From positions 184,943 through 248,942 of the forward strand of contig NZ_FNQK01000001.1 in NCBI RefSeq assembly GCF_900107625.1: a stretch of DNA of 64,000 nt, written 5' to 3'. Of this stretch, positions 17,219 through 27,196 are shown piece after piece. The position numbers and the translations under genes are program-made. Source of the DNA: Bizionia paragorgiae (GTDB taxonomy: Bacteria; Bacteroidota; Bacteroidia; Flavobacteriales; Flavobacteriaceae). The notes under the pieces were generated by a model. That model ran no database searches. It saw nothing but the letters and a program-made list of their open reading frames with translations, and was not told the origin of the DNA. Numbering within the stretch: position 1 is the first letter of the stretch; each line of letters begins with the position of its first letter.

Positions 17219-17820
17219 TAGTTATTAAATTTTTTAACTCCTGCTTCAATTTCAGTTGCTAAATAATTTTCATTCGGTACTATCGGACACGAGTATTTTT
17301 CATCATAAGCGCAATACGGATTATAAGCCGAATTAAAATCGATAGTTATCGTATCCCCCTCTGGTATTTCTAAATCAATATAGCGTCCTGCGCCATAGGT
17401 CGTTTCTCCATTAGTATGATCTAAAAACGGCAGAAACAAATAGTTTTCAAAACCTTCAGTAGTCAGTAAATCTTTATCCTGATATACATTTAATTTGAAG
17501 GTCTTTCCTTTAAGCTGAAATGTAAGTACGCCATACACACGGCTTTTAGTTAAACGGTCTGTAGTGGTTTTCATATCAAAATATTGAGATTCTGGTGTGC
17601 GCTTTAATGTGGCAGCAACCACATATTCGTCATTATATTTAAAAAAATCTAAGGACTTAAAGGACTTTCTATCTTTTGCTTTTAATGGCGACGTGGTTGC
17701 ATCTTTAAAATCTGCATTTATTTTTTTCTGAAAAGGAGTCTCTCCTACTACGGGTGATTTATTTTGTGAGCAGCTAAACATAAAAACAGCTAGAATAATT
17801 AAGGCACCAAGATTTTTCAT
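17215..17820 (-). CDS. DUF1684 lipoprotein
   Basis: 201 residues. Lipoprotein signal with lipobox FSC (Cys17), then a DUF1684 domain with the conserved tail YGAGRYIDLEIPEGDTITID followed by NSAYNPYCAYDEKYSCPIVP. Two cysteines in that segment are conserved in the family as I remember it. The role of DUF1684 is unknown. It is convergent with crcB, overlapping 4 bp. Confidence 0.88.
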   Translation of the reverse strand: MKNLGALIILAVFMFSCSQNKSPVVGETPFQKKINADFKDATTSPLKAKDRKSFKSLDFFKYNDEYVVAATLKRTPESQYFDMKTTTDRLTKSRVYGVLTFQLKGKTFKLNVYQDKDLLTTEGFENYLFLPFLDHTNGETTYGAGRYIDLEIPEGDTITIDFNSAYNPYCAYDEKYSCPIVPNENYLATEIEAGVKKFNNY

Positions 17821-17846
17821 TTTATTACTTTTATTTCAATTGAATC

Positions 17847-17854
17847 CAAAAATA
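17847..17854 (-). promoter_or_regulatory. -7 box for the DUF1684 gene
   Basis: Minus-strand TATTTTTG, 26 bp upstream of the start codon. Confidence 0.45.
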
Positions 17855-18079
17855 CAATATAAACATTTTTTTGTTTAGCTTTACCTAATCAAAGGTATAA
17901 ATATAATGACGTTGGTGTCCTCGTTTGATGACACACTCTTCATTGTAATAGGTTTTTATTAATGACCTTTAAGTGACTTATATCCTATTCGTTTTTATGG
18001 ACTTAAGTTGTAGTTTCATACTATGATTGGCTTTTAACCTTTAGTATTACCTTAATCATCCATTACCGATTTATTAATA

Positions 18080-19306
18080 ATGAAATTTTATCCAAGAGTT
18101 ACACCAAGGCTATGGGAGCGCTATATTGAAACATTTAGCGGACTCTCTAAGGAAGTGTGGTGGTTGGCTTTGATAACATTAATTAATAGAGCAGGAACTA
18201 TGGTTATTCCCTTTCTCTCTATTTATTTAACCGAAGAGCTGCATTTTGAATTTAAAGAGGTCGGCACCATACTCTCTGCATTTGGTGTCGGTTCGGTTGT
18301 TGGTTCATGGCTTGGCGGAAAATTAACTGATAAATTGGGCTATTACAAAATCATGGTGTTTAGCCTAGCGACTTCGGGTTTGATGTTTATAGGTTTGCAG
18401 TACCTCACCACTATAACAGCGCTAAGTTTAGGTATCTTTTTTTTAATGGTCGTTGCCGACATGTTTAGACCTGCAATGTTTGTAGCTTTAAGTGCCTATA
18501 GCAAGCCCGAGAATAAAACGCGAAGTGTAACCTTAATTCGACTAGCCATTAATTTAGGCTTTTCGGCGGGACCTGCCTTAGGCGGACTAATTATTACAAC
18601 CTTAAGTTATAGTGGACTATTTTGGGTCGATGGGATAACATGTATTTTAGCGACTCTACTATTAACTCGTGTATTACACCCTAAGAAAACTAAAGTTCAA
18701 GACGAAATACTCGTACAAAACCCCATATCTGTTTACAAGGATTTTCCGTTTATTATTTTCTTTTTTGCCATGTTATTGTTTGGCATTATCTTTTTGCAAT
18801 ACTTTTCGACGGTACCCATCTATTATAGAAGAGCACATAGTCTTAGTGAATTTGAAATTGGCTTATTAATGGGGTTTAATGGTTTTTTTATCTTTCTATT
18901 TGAAATGCCACTAATTGCGTGGCTAGATAAATCGAAATTTAAAAAGGTCAACCTTATTGTGTTTGGAGCCGCACTAACCTCCTTAAGTTTTCTTATTTTA
19001 AACAGTACATCATGGGTAGGGATTGCTATAATAGGTATGTTATTCATGACGATAGGAGAAATGATTGCCTTCCCTTTTTCTAATGCGTTTGCTTTACAAC
19101 GCGCTAAAAAAGGAAATCAAGGTGAGTATATGGCACTATACTCTATAGCCTTTTCGTTTTCTCATATTTTTGGTCATAATGCAGGTTTACGACTGGTAGA
19201 TTATTTTGGCTTTGATAAAACTTGGGTGGTTATGACAGCTTTAGGCGGACTCTGTGTTTTACTACTACTAGTATTAAAAATTTATATGACTAGGAACAAC
19301 GCGTAA
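18080..19306 (+). CDS. major facilitator superfamily transporter
   Basis: 408 residues with about twelve hydrophobic segments. Motif A (GSWLGGKLTDKLGYYK) lies between helices 2 and 3, and a second-half counterpart, DKSKFKK, follows helix 8. The overall pattern is like DHA1-family drug-type exporters (MdtH-like), but the substrate cannot be inferred. The gene is convergent with an Lrp/AsnC regulator 16 bp away; regulation of one by the other is possible but not shown. Confidence 0.9.
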   Translation: MKFYPRVTPRLWERYIETFSGLSKEVWWLALITLINRAGTMVIPFLSIYLTEELHFEFKEVGTILSAFGVGSVVGSWLGGKLTDKLGYYKIMVFSLATSGLMFIGLQYLTTITALSLGIFFLMVVADMFRPAMFVALSAYSKPENKTRSVTLIRLAINLGFSAGPALGGLIITTLSYSGLFWVDGITCILATLLLTRVLHPKKTKVQDEILVQNPISVYKDFPFIIFFFAMLLFGIIFLQYFSTVPIYYRRAHSLSEFEIGLLMGFNGFFIFLFEMPLIAWLDKSKFKKVNLIVFGAALTSLSFLILNSTSWVGIAIIGMLFMTIGEMIAFPFSNAFALQRAKKGNQGEYMALYSIAFSFSHIFGHNAGLRLVDYFGFDKTWVVMTALGGLCVLLLLVLKIYMTRNNA

Positions 19307-19322
19307 TAATTAACTTAAGACC

Positions 19323-19769
19323 TTAAACTCCTGCTTTTTTTATACTATTATTTTTAACGACATGCGATAACACAATTTGTGTTTTAGTCTCTCCGTAACT
19401 AATTAACTGATCGATAAAAAGCTCCAAATGCTTTTGGTTTTTTAAAACGACTTCCATTACAAAGTTTTCATTTCCTGTAATGCGATAACAATTAACTACC
19501 TCCTCATAGGTTTTTACTTTTTCTAGAAACGGTTTTAATTTCCCCATAAAAGCACGTAGGGTAATTAAAGCTTTTAATTGGTATCCGGCTTCAAAAGAAG
19601 ATATTGTAGTATGATAGCCTTGTATAATTCCGAGATCCTCCATTTTCTTTATACGCTCTGAAACTGCAGGAGAAGTTATACCTACACGACGTCCAATTTC
19701 GGCGTTTGATAACCTTGCATTATCCTGTAAACAATTCAATATTTTCCAATTAAGTGAGTCGACACTCAT
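19323..19769 (-). CDS. Lrp/AsnC family transcriptional regulator
   Basis: 148 residues. An N-terminal winged helix-turn-helix (LSNAEIGRRVGITSPAVSERIKKMEDLGII) is followed by a RAM/ligand-binding domain (about 70-145). Members sense amino acids and form octamers. Its own upstream region contains a palindrome and -7 box that could serve autoregulation. It is convergent with the MFS transporter gene; whether it controls that gene is inference only. Confidence 0.95.
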   Translation of the reverse strand: MSVDSLNWKILNCLQDNARLSNAEIGRRVGITSPAVSERIKKMEDLGIIQGYHTTISSFEAGYQLKALITLRAFMGKLKPFLEKVKTYEEVVNCYRITGNENFVMEVVLKNQKHLELFIDQLISYGETKTQIVLSHVVKNNSIKKAGV

Positions 19770-19803
19770 ATTAAAGATTTTTTACAAATATTAATTAATA
19801 ATT

Positions 19804-19827
19804 AAAGCAAATATAAGCATATGCTTT
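19804..19827 (-). promoter_or_regulatory. lrp-like gene promoter and palindromic operator
   Basis: Minus-strand -7 box TATATTTG (19808-19815) abuts the palindrome AAGCATATGCTT (19815-19826), itself inside an AAAGCA/TGCTTT inverted repeat (19804-19809 and 19822-19827). It lies 39-58 bp upstream of the regulator's start, where an autoregulatory site would be expected. Confidence 0.4.
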
Positions 19828-19859
19828 AAAATAAAAAGTACTTCTTGCAAACTTGTACC

Positions 19860-19867
19860 TATTTTTG
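19860..19867 (+). promoter_or_regulatory. -7 box for the gene at 19889
   Basis: TATTTTTG, 21 bp before the ATG at 19889. It lies inside the upstream in-frame TTG extension, so the ATG is the likelier start. Confidence 0.45.
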
Positions 19868-19888
19868 AGTAAAATTGATTCTGTAATA

Positions 19889-20284
19889 ATGTCTACACTA
19901 CTGCCTGCTCACCTTTCTGAATTGCCTGTATATCAAAAGGCCTTAGAAATTTTTATTTTATCACGTAGTATTTCCTCGTATTTAAATCAAGACTTATCAC
20001 ACTTAAAACCAGACGGTTCTGAAGACGAGCATATTTACTTTAGTGGTGATATCGTGCAACAATCTGTTTCACTTGCGCCAGAAATTATAAATGTAGAATT
20101 AGAGCGTTGTGCTGTAAAAAAGCAAAAACATATCGCTTCCTTAGAACGTCTTACCAATGCTTTATATAGAAACTGTTACCGATTAGAGAAATCTAGAAGT
20201 AATGGTAAGGATTATTTACCGGTATTAAGAAAGGAATTACGAAAATTCAGAGCGATTAAAAACCACTGGATGTTAACACTTTAG
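19889..20284 (+). CDS. small helical protein, possibly four-helix-bundle
   Basis: 131 residues from the ATG. The sequence is almost wholly helical. It begins LSELPVYQKALEIFILSRSI, reminiscent of the S23/avd-like four-helix-bundle proteins, and ends with a basic segment (LRKELRKFRAIKNHWML). No signal peptide. I do not assign a function. The 3' end overlaps the convergent sigZ gene by 4 bp. Confidence 0.7.
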   Translation: MSTLLPAHLSELPVYQKALEIFILSRSISSYLNQDLSHLKPDGSEDEHIYFSGDIVQQSVSLAPEIINVELERCAVKKQKHIASLERLTNALYRNCYRLEKSRSNGKDYLPVLRKELRKFRAIKNHWMLTL

Positions 20285-20829
20285 TGTGCACAAACCTTAC
20301 AGTCTGCTTTATCTTGTAATTCACCCACCAAATAACCTTCATCATTTAATTTAAAACCGCAACACTCCATAAATCCTTTTGTGATTAGTGTTCGTGCACG
20401 TTGTATCTGAGACTTTACTGTAGGTAAAGGCAATTCCAATTCCTGGGCAATTTTTGCTTGCTTCATACCCTTTATATCCGCTAAAAATAATGGTGTGCGG
20501 TATTTTTTAGGCAGATTTTTTATAATTCCACGTAAACAATCTTGCTCGGTATGTGTTCCTTCTTTAGTCTCTTCAATACAAAGCAACTCCTCCTTATCAA
20601 TAGAAGTTGATAGTCGGTTTTTTCTAAAGTAGTCATAAACCGTATAACGGGCAATAGAAAACACCCATGCTTTTAGTTTACTATCATCACGAATACTATT
20701 GTGTTTGGTATGTATTTTAATAAAAGTATCTTGTAATAAATCATCGGTCACGGTGTCATCTTTCACTTTACTTAGTATAAAGTGTTTAAGGTCTTGCGCA
20801 TAAAGTTTCCAAATGGCTTTTGTTGTCAT
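20281..20829 (-). CDS. sigZ: ECF-type RNA polymerase sigma factor, SigZ family
   Basis: 182 residues from the preferred start (MTTKAIW); an in-frame ATG at 20895 would add 22 residues. Region 2 is DDLLQDTFIKIHTKHNSIRD and the YDYFRK segment; region 4 is KQAKIAQELELPLPTVKSQI. The C-terminal 28 residues carry five cysteines (ECCGF...ADCKVCAH), a SigZ hallmark and a possible metal or redox site. No anti-sigma gene is adjacent. Instead a cysteine-rich mini-gene lies just upstream on the same strand (20908-21009), suggesting a metal-responsive unit; this is inference. Confidence 0.9.
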   Translation of the reverse strand: MTTKAIWKLYAQDLKHFILSKVKDDTVTDDLLQDTFIKIHTKHNSIRDDSKLKAWVFSIARYTVYDYFRKNRLSTSIDKEELLCIEETKEGTHTEQDCLRGIIKNLPKKYRTPLFLADIKGMKQAKIAQELELPLPTVKSQIQRARTLITKGFMECCGFKLNDEGYLVGELQDKADCKVCAH

Positions 20830-20907
20830 ACAGTGAGAATAAAAACAGCGTTTATTTAGATTAAAGTTACTAAATGAAACGCTGTTAAGCATCATATTTA
20901 ATACAAC

Positions 20908-21009
20908 TTAACAGTTGCAATTTTGACAAGTACAATTATCACAGGTGCAGTTTGCACAATTTCCGGCTTTACAATTCGTACAGTTACAAGTACATTCGGT
21001 AGTTTTCAT
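20908..21009 (-). CDS. 33-residue cysteine-rich, metallothionein-like peptide
   Basis: A short frame translated by hand: ATG at 21009-21007, TAA at 20910-20908. The product has 33 residues, 11 of them cysteine (positions 6, 8, 10, 13, 18, 21, 23, 26, 28, 31, 33). Most are in CxC and NCxC/CxxC spacing, with Thr and Asn between; there are no aromatics and almost no hydrophobics. This is the composition of a metallothionein. It is encoded 78 bp upstream of the chosen sigZ start on the same strand. Regular Cys spacing over the full frame makes a chance ORF unlikely. Expression and metal binding are untested. Confidence 0.7.
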   Translation of the reverse strand: MKTTECTCNCTNCKAGNCANCTCDNCTCQNCNC

Positions 21010-21457
21010 TGGTCTATTTTTTAATGTTCATATAATAGACGACACCTTCTCTAAAAAGATGCATTTTAGATGTTATTATTTTTAAAACGGAATAAAACGC
21101 ATCTCTACGCCTTACATTTCACAGACTTTTATCGATCTTTCACGCCTTCTAAACCGACTATTAATCTACTTAATTAATGACAATCTCACTTAAAATAGTC
21201 GTCTTTTTGATTGTAAATGACCACTAATAGCCACCGTTTTAATGTTAAAATAGTTACGCTGTTTTCGTAAAGTTTTCAATATTCAAAAGCCTACCCAAAC
21301 CATAGACAGCTGATAATAAGGCAATAAGCCTACGTTTAGAATTACAGCCTTAATTCGTACATTTTATTTTAACTATTTACCGCCTTAAGATTTCTTTAAC
21401 AGTGTTGTTTATGTGTATTATTAACTTTAAATTGCCCCAAATTTAAAATCAAAAATT
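21010..21457. other. intergenic region, no gene seen
   Basis: About 450 bp between the Cys-rich peptide gene (leftward) and the barrel gene at 21458 (rightward). No coding frame, repeat or recognised RNA was found. It should hold both divergent promoters; TAACTTTA near 21423 is the nearest weak -7-like box. Confidence 0.4.
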
Positions 21458-22303
21458 ATGAAACAAAAACTAGTACTTTTAGCAGTGTTTTTAATGAGCA
21501 CAATGTCTTACGCACAATTTGAAATTTCTGCTAGCACAGGTTACGCACTTAGTAGTGCAGGAATGAAATTAGGTGAAACAGTTACAGCTTCAGGAACAGA
21601 AAACTATTACGGAAGTTATGGTAATGGTGCTAATGTACAACTAAGAGGTACCTATTTTTTTAATGATACGTTTGGAGCTGATTTAGCTTTTGGTTACTTA
21701 CAAGGAGATGACCAAACAATATCTGATGTAACTATGCCAGGTCTTGAAGTAGATGCTGTAGCTAGAGCACGTGCTTTTGGAGCATCAGCTTCTATAGTAT
21801 ACAAGTTTACAAACAATATTTACGGACGTTTCGGAGCCCTTTTAAAATTAGGAGGAAAAACGGAAGCTGTAGTAAACCAAAAATCGACGTTTTCTGATGC
21901 TGAAGCAGCATTCTTAGGTTTACCTCAAGGATCTTATTCTGAAACAGATTATGTTGAAGATTACCACGGGCAATTCCCATTAGGATTTGTTGGAGCTTTA
22001 GGATACAAATTCGACTTAGGTGGCAACTTTGGTTTATTTGTTGAAGCAGAATACTACGGTATTAGCTTAAAACGTAAAGATTCTGAAATCGTAGAATTTA
22101 ACACAGACTTTAAAACGGCAGACGGAACTGTTGTTGCAGAAGGTGTTTACACTATCGATAACTTACCAGCAGGTTACAACAAGAAAACAACTTACGTTGA
22201 TGAATTATCTCATACAGAATCTGACGATTCTAAAGAATTATCTCAGAAAGTACCTTATTCTTCTTTCGGACTTAATGTTGGTGTGACATACAAGTTTAAC
22301 TAA
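21458..22303 (+). CDS. outer-membrane beta-barrel protein
   Basis: 281 residues. Signal peptide about 1-19 (ending SYAQ), then amphipathic strands typical of an eight-stranded OmpA/OmpW-like barrel (GADLAFGYLQGD, NIYGRFGALLKLGG, FGLFVEAEYYGI), closing with FGLNVGVTYKFN, whose last residues suit BAM recognition. No ligand can be inferred. It is a single gene with a strong downstream terminator. Confidence 0.85.
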   Translation: MKQKLVLLAVFLMSTMSYAQFEISASTGYALSSAGMKLGETVTASGTENYYGSYGNGANVQLRGTYFFNDTFGADLAFGYLQGDDQTISDVTMPGLEVDAVARARAFGASASIVYKFTNNIYGRFGALLKLGGKTEAVVNQKSTFSDAEAAFLGLPQGSYSETDYVEDYHGQFPLGFVGALGYKFDLGGNFGLFVEAEYYGISLKRKDSEIVEFNTDFKTADGTVVAEGVYTIDNLPAGYNKKTTYVDELSHTESDDSKELSQKVPYSSFGLNVGVTYKFN

Positions 22304-22336
22304 GCAAATAAAAATAAGGATTTTAGTTTATTTTTT

Positions 22337-22380
22337 AAAAAGCTGATACCATGTGTAACAACATAGTATCAGCTTTTTTT
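22337..22380. terminator. bidirectional terminator
   Basis: Stem AAAAGCTGATAC/GTATCAGCTTTT with a partly paired 20-base apex and a T8 run. It lies between convergent genes. Confidence 0.85.
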
Positions 22381-22432
22381 TGCTCCTTATTAAAATATAA
22401 TTCAGCCCTTACTTCAATTACAAAGTAAATAA

Positions 22433-23110
22433 TCAAAACATCGTATACAAATTGGTTACTACACGACCTTTCCCTTTTTTTAATTGCACTGTAAGCAACT
22501 GTTGAACGGCTTGTGGTTTTAAACTAAACGGTGCTGCCAACACCTCTAATCCGCTTTGTTTTTTTATGCGAATGCCCTGACCAGATATAATGTCTTTATT
22601 AGGAATGAAATCGCCCTCAGGGATATGCTCGGTCAAAACAACGTACTTAAAAGCTTTAAGCTTAACTAAAACCTGTTGGACTTCAGCATTGGATAGATGC
22701 TGTAACACTTGACGTACTAATGCACAGTCACCAGAAGGCAAATCATCTACCGCAATATCTAAACAATGAAATTCTAAATTATCAGCTTTAAATTGTCTTG
22801 AATTATGGGCTACTAAATCGGGAACAATATCAACAGCAACATACCTTTTGGTAAACCCTATTAAAGCTTTACCTACATTAAAATCTCCACAGCCCAAATC
22901 ACAAACCGTTAGTGGCTTTTCAAAAGACTTAAAAAAAGTAGTCACCACCTCCACATAAGGATTTACGAGCTCCGAGCTATGCGACCCTTCACCCGAATAA
23001 AAAGGTGAGCCATTAGTCCCCCAAAGATTAATGTCGTAAACCTGTTCCATTACTTTTTTTGTCGGCCATGGTGTCTTATTTTTTTCTCTATTCTTCTCCT
23101 CTTTCTTCAT
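22433..23110 (-). CDS. class I SAM-dependent methyltransferase
   Basis: 225 residues. A Rossmann methyltransferase with motif I CDLGCGDFNVGKAL, motif II YVAVDIVPDL and the post-I acidic segment FHCLDIAVDDLPSGD. The N-terminal part has a WGTNGSPFYSGEGSH stretch resembling small-molecule methyltransferases. There is no signal peptide. The methyl acceptor is unknown. It lies 58 bp downstream of the OsmC gene on the same strand. Confidence 0.82.
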   Translation of the reverse strand: MKKEEKNREKNKTPWPTKKVMEQVYDINLWGTNGSPFYSGEGSHSSELVNPYVEVVTTFFKSFEKPLTVCDLGCGDFNVGKALIGFTKRYVAVDIVPDLVAHNSRQFKADNLEFHCLDIAVDDLPSGDCALVRQVLQHLSNAEVQQVLVKLKAFKYVVLTEHIPEGDFIPNKDIISGQGIRIKKQSGLEVLAAPFSLKPQAVQQLLTVQLKKGKGRVVTNLYTMF

Positions 23111-23168
23111 AAATTGTGCGTATTCTGGTACTAATTTAAGAGTGAGTTATTAAGTCTATAACACCTCT

Positions 23169-23642
23169 TTAATTCCCCACAGCAGAGACGGTCGCTTCTA
23201 CAGTGATAGGAAAATTACACGAATTAGCAATAAAACACAACTGATGCGCGTCTTGGTGTAAGCGTTTAGCCAAATCAATTTGTGAGCGCTCTTTAATTAA
23301 GACTTGCGGTTTTAAAAGGGCCCGACTAAAAGAGCCTCGTCCGGAAAACTCAACCTCTAAAAAAGCTTCTGCATTATCGGTATACTTGACGACCTCAACT
23401 TTATGTTGAGCGCACACATATAAATAGGACATTAAATGACATGATGCCAAAGCCGATAACATAAGATCTTCAGGATTATATAAGCTATCCTCTCCACGAA
23501 AGGCTTTTGCTGCCGAAACCGGTAAATCGGGTTTAGAATCTGAAATATGAATGGTATGATTACGACTAAATGCACGCGGGTTATTGGTCTGCTCCCCCTC
23601 GTTTACTGTCCAATTTACCAAAGCTTTAAAAGTATGTTGCAT
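23169..23642 (-). CDS. OsmC family peroxiredoxin-like protein
   Basis: 157 residues. An OsmC/Ohr fold with both conserved cysteines: one in LSALASCHLMSYL and one in CFIANSCNFPITV, the catalytic pair that reduces organic hydroperoxides. The preceding EDLMLSALASCH matches the family signature. Length is typical. It may be co-transcribed with the downstream methyltransferase. Confidence 0.92.
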   Translation of the reverse strand: MQHTFKALVNWTVNEGEQTNNPRAFSRNHTIHISDSKPDLPVSAAKAFRGEDSLYNPEDLMLSALASCHLMSYLYVCAQHKVEVVKYTDNAEAFLEVEFSGRGSFSRALLKPQVLIKERSQIDLAKRLHQDAHQLCFIANSCNFPITVEATVSAVGN

Positions 23643-23688
23643 TATCTATTTGTTTAATCTCGTAAAGTTAATAAAAGTACCTCATAAA

Positions 23689-23714
23689 AAAAGGCAGCTC
23701 GTAAGCTGCCTTTT
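23689..23714 (-). terminator. terminator after icmF
   Basis: Perfect stem AAAAGGCAGCT/AGCTGCCTTTT with a 4-base loop and a T run on the minus strand, 22 bp after the icmF stop. Confidence 0.88.
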
Positions 23715-23736
23715 CAATAGTATACTGTGACAAGTA

Positions 23737-26700
23737 TTACATATTTCTTCTATACTGACCTCCAACTTCAAATAATGCAGCGGTAATCTCACCAAGAGAA
23801 CATACTTTACACACATCCATTAAAGCTTCGAAAATATTTTCGTTTTTAATCGCTCTATCTTGAAGATCTTTTAATAAGACTGTTGTATCATTTGCCTGAT
23901 GTAAGTTACGAAGTGTTTTAATTTGATTTTGTTTTTCTTCTTCTGTTGCTCTAATCACCTCTGCTGGTTGTACTGTAGGAGAACCTTTAGAACTTAAGAA
24001 GGTATTCACACCAATAATTGGGAAATCACCGTTGTGTTTTAGTGTTTCATAATACAAGCTTTCTTCTTGTATTTTACTACGTTGGTACATTGTTTCCATT
24101 GCACCTAACACACCTCCACGCTCGGTAATTCTATCAAATTCTAATAAAACAGCCTCTTCTACCAAGTCTGTTAACTCTTCAATAATAAACGATCCTTGAA
24201 TAGGGTTTTCGTTTTTCGCTAGTCCTAATTCTTTATTAATAATTAACTGAATAGCCATTGCACGACGTACAGACTCTTCGGTTGGCGTTGTAATCGCTTC
24301 ATCGTAAGCATTTGTATGTAGTGAGTTACAGTTATCGTAAATCGCATATAACGCTTGTAGCGTGGTTCGGATATCGTTAAAATCAATTTCTTGAGCATGT
24401 AAACTACGCCCTGAAGTTTGAATATGATATTTAAGCATTTGTGCTCTCGCATTCGCTCCGTACTTATTTTTCATTGCTTTTGCCCAAATCTTTCTGGCCA
24501 CACGACCAATCACCGCATATTCTGGATCGATTCCATTAGAGAAAAAGAATGATAAGTTTGGTCCGAATTTATTAATATCCATTCCGCGACTTAGGTAATA
24601 TTCTACGTAAGTAAAACCATTAGATAAGGTGAGCGCTAACTGTGTAATTGGGTTAGCTCCTGCCTCGGCAATATGGTATCCAGAAATAGAAACACTATAA
24701 AAGTTACGCACGTTATTTTCGATAAAGTACTCTTGCACATCCCCCATTAAACGCAAGGCGAATTCTGTAGAGAAAATACAGGTATTTTGTGCTTGATCTT
24801 CTTTTAAAATATCGGCTTGAACTGTTCCACGCACTTGAGCTATCGTATTCTTTTTAATCTCGGCATAAACGTCTGCAGGCAATACTTGATCTCCAGTAAC
24901 CCCTAATAACATTAATCCTAAACCGTCATTACCTTCTGGTAATTCGCCATTGTACTGCGGTCTTTCGACACCTTTATCTTTATAAATCTTAGCTATTTTA
25001 GCTTCGACCTCTTTTTCTAATGCATTCTCTTTAATATAAATCTCACACTGCTGATCGATTGCCGCATTCATAAAGAACCCTAATAACATAGGAGCTGGAC
25101 CATTAATAGTCATACTCACTGAGGTTAATACGTGGGCTAAATTAAATCCTGAATACAGTTTTTTAGCATCGTCTAAACAACAGATACTTACACCGGCATT
25201 ACCAATTTTACCGTAGATATCCGGACGTAAATCTGGATCGTTACCGTAAAGCGTAACACTATCGAAGGCTGTCGATAAACGTTTTGCGGGTAGTCCTGCA
25301 CTTACATAGTGAAAACGTCTATTGGTACGCTCTGGCCCTCCTTCACCGGCAAACATACGTGCTGGATCTTCTCCTGTACGTTTAAACGGATATAATCCTG
25401 AGGTATAAGGAAATTCTCCAGGTACATTTTCTTGTAAGCACCATCTTAGTATATCTCCCCATGCTTGATATTTAGGAAGGGCTACTTTTGGGATTTGTGT
25501 GTGTGATAAAGACTCGGTATGTGTTTCAATTTTGATCTCTTTATCACGGACCATAAAGCTATAAATAGGATTTTTGTATTTATTTACTTTAGCGTCCCAT
25601 CCTGTAATAACTTCCCAATTATAAGGGTCTAAATTTAATTTTACACGGTCAAATTCTGCGATAAGTAATTTTACAAAATCAAGATTTTGTTCTGTTACAT
25701 GTTCTAAAATAACATCACTTATCCCTGCTTTATCTAAAACTGGAGTGCTCTTAACAACTGACTCTATAGTTTTATACAAACCATAAAGAGTTTGCGCTAC
25801 TTCTACTTGTTCTGTGGCTGTTTTATCGTAAGCACGGTTATTCTCGGCGATTTCTGATAAATATCGTGTTCTACTCGGCGGAATCACGAATATTTTCTCG
25901 CTCATTTCCTGAGAAATTTCGAAGGTAGACTTTAATATTGAATCTGCTTTCTCTACTAACTTATCCATAATCGCTTTGTAAAGCGTATTCATTCCTGGAT
26001 CGTTAAACTGAGAAGCTATAGTACCGTAAACTGGTAACTCATCTTGAGGAATATCCCATAGATTATTGTTACGCATATATTGTTTTTTCACATCGCGAAG
26101 CGCATCGAGCGAACCGCGTTTGTCGAATTTATTTATCGCTACTAGATCGGCGAAATCTAGCATATCTATTTTCTCTAATTGTGTTGCTGCTCCAAACTCA
26201 GGGGTCATCACATAAAGTGCCACATCAGAATGCTCCATAATCTCAGTATCCGATTGCCCGATACCTGAAGTTTCTAAAATAATTAAATCGTATTCCGCGG
26301 CTTTTAAAACTTGAACGGCTTCGTTTACATATTTTGACAGGGCTAGATTAGATTGACGTGTTGCTAAACTACGCATGTAAACACGAGGTGAATTAATGGC
26401 ATTCATACGAATACGATCACCCAATAATGCCCCTCCAGTTTTACGTTTTGAAGGATCGACAGACACCAATCCAACTGTTTTTTCAGGAAAATCGATTAAA
26501 AAGCGACGCACCAATTCGTCTACTAGACTTGATTTACCAGCTCCCCCTGTTCCTGTAATTCCCAGTACTGGAGTTTTAGAATTTTCATTTTTTGTATGGA
26601 TTTTATCTAAAGCAGATTTTGCGACTTCCGGAAAGTTTTCTGCAGAAGAAATAACACGCGCAATCGCTTTTGGGTTTTTATCGGCTAGATGCTCGACCTC

Positions 26701-27159
26701 GTCGTTTAGCACATCTCCAATAGCATAATCCGATTGTTTTACTAAATCGTTAATCATGCCTTGTAATCCCATGGCACGCCCATCGTCTGGCGAGTAAATT
26801 CGAGCGATACCATAATCCATTAACTCTTTAATCTCTGAAGGTAAAATAACACCACCTCCACCACCAAAAATCTTGATGTGTTCGGCCCCTTTTTCCTTTA
26901 AAAGGTCGTACATATACTTAAAATACTCGTTGTGCCCACCTTGGTAAGAGGTTAAACAAATAGCATTAGCATCTTCTTGTATTGCAGTATTTACCACTTC
27001 CTCTACACTACGGTCGTGACCTAAATGAATCACTTCGACCCCCGTAGACTGAATAATACGACGCATAATATTTATAGATGCATCGTGTCCATCAAATAAT
27101 GAAGCTGCAGTTACTATTCTAACTTTATATTTTGGTTTGTATGGTGTTGCTTGTTTCAT
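23737..27159 (-). CDS. icmF: fused isobutyryl-CoA mutase IcmF
   Basis: 1140 residues. IcmF interconverts isobutyryl-CoA and n-butyryl-CoA (and related acyl-CoAs) with adenosylcobalamin, and carries its own G-protein chaperone. Order: B12-binding domain with lower-ligand His25 in FDGHDAS; MeaI-type GTPase with P-loop GTGGAGKSS at 203-211; linker; TIM-barrel substrate domain (about 570-1110). The acyl pocket text [20 protein letters not shown] and [18 protein letters not shown] carry the Phe and Gln positions typical of isobutyryl-CoA rather than methylmalonyl-CoA mutases. Start at 27159 was chosen because a TAAATTTG -7 box lies 30 bp upstream; the longer in-frame start at 27306 would add 49 unrelated hydrophobic residues. 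Confidence 0.94.
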   Translation of the reverse strand: MKQATPYKPKYKVRIVTAASLFDGHDASINIMRRIIQSTGVEVIHLGHDRSVEEVVNTAIQEDANAICLTSYQGGHNEYFKYMYDLLKEKGAEHIKIFGGGGGVILPSEIKELMDYGIARIYSPDDGRAMGLQGMINDLVKQSDYAIGDVLNDEVEHLADKNPKAIARVISSAENFPEVAKSALDKIHTKNENSKTPVLGITGTGGAGKSSLVDELVRRFLIDFPEKTVGLVSVDPSKRKTGGALLGDRIRMNAINSPRVYMRSLATRQSNLALSKYVNEAVQVLKAAEYDLIILETSGIGQSDTEIMEHSDVALYVMTPEFGAATQLEKIDMLDFADLVAINKFDKRGSLDALRDVKKQYMRNNNLWDIPQDELPVYGTIASQFNDPGMNTLYKAIMDKLVEKADSILKSTFEISQEMSEKIFVIPPSRTRYLSEIAENNRAYDKTATEQVEVAQTLYGLYKTIESVVKSTPVLDKAGISDVILEHVTEQNLDFVKLLIAEFDRVKLNLDPYNWEVITGWDAKVNKYKNPIYSFMVRDKEIKIETHTESLSHTQIPKVALPKYQAWGDILRWCLQENVPGEFPYTSGLYPFKRTGEDPARMFAGEGGPERTNRRFHYVSAGLPAKRLSTAFDSVTLYGNDPDLRPDIYGKIGNAGVSICCLDDAKKLYSGFNLAHVLTSVSMTINGPAPMLLGFFMNAAIDQQCEIYIKENALEKEVEAKIAKIYKDKGVERPQYNGELPEGNDGLGLMLLGVTGDQVLPADVYAEIKKNTIAQVRGTVQADILKEDQAQNTCIFSTEFALRLMGDVQEYFIENNVRNFYSVSISGYHIAEAGANPITQLALTLSNGFTYVEYYLSRGMDINKFGPNLSFFFSNGIDPEYAVIGRVARKIWAKAMKNKYGANARAQMLKYHIQTSGRSLHAQEIDFNDIRTTLQALYAIYDNCNSLHTNAYDEAITTPTEESVRRAMAIQLIINKELGLAKNENPIQGSFIIEELTDLVEEAVLLEFDRITERGGVLGAMETMYQRSKIQEESLYYETLKHNGDFPIIGVNTFLSSKGSPTVQPAEVIRATEEEKQNQIKTLRNLHQANDTTVLLKDLQDRAIKNENIFEALMDVCKVCSLGEITAALFEVGGQYRRNM

Positions 27160-27188
27160 TGGTATTATTATCAAAAAATTAATAGTTG

Positions 27189-27196
27189 CAAATTTA
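27189..27196 (-). promoter_or_regulatory. -7 box for icmF
   Basis: Minus-strand TAAATTTG, 29 bp upstream of the ATG at 27159. This supports that start. Confidence 0.55.
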
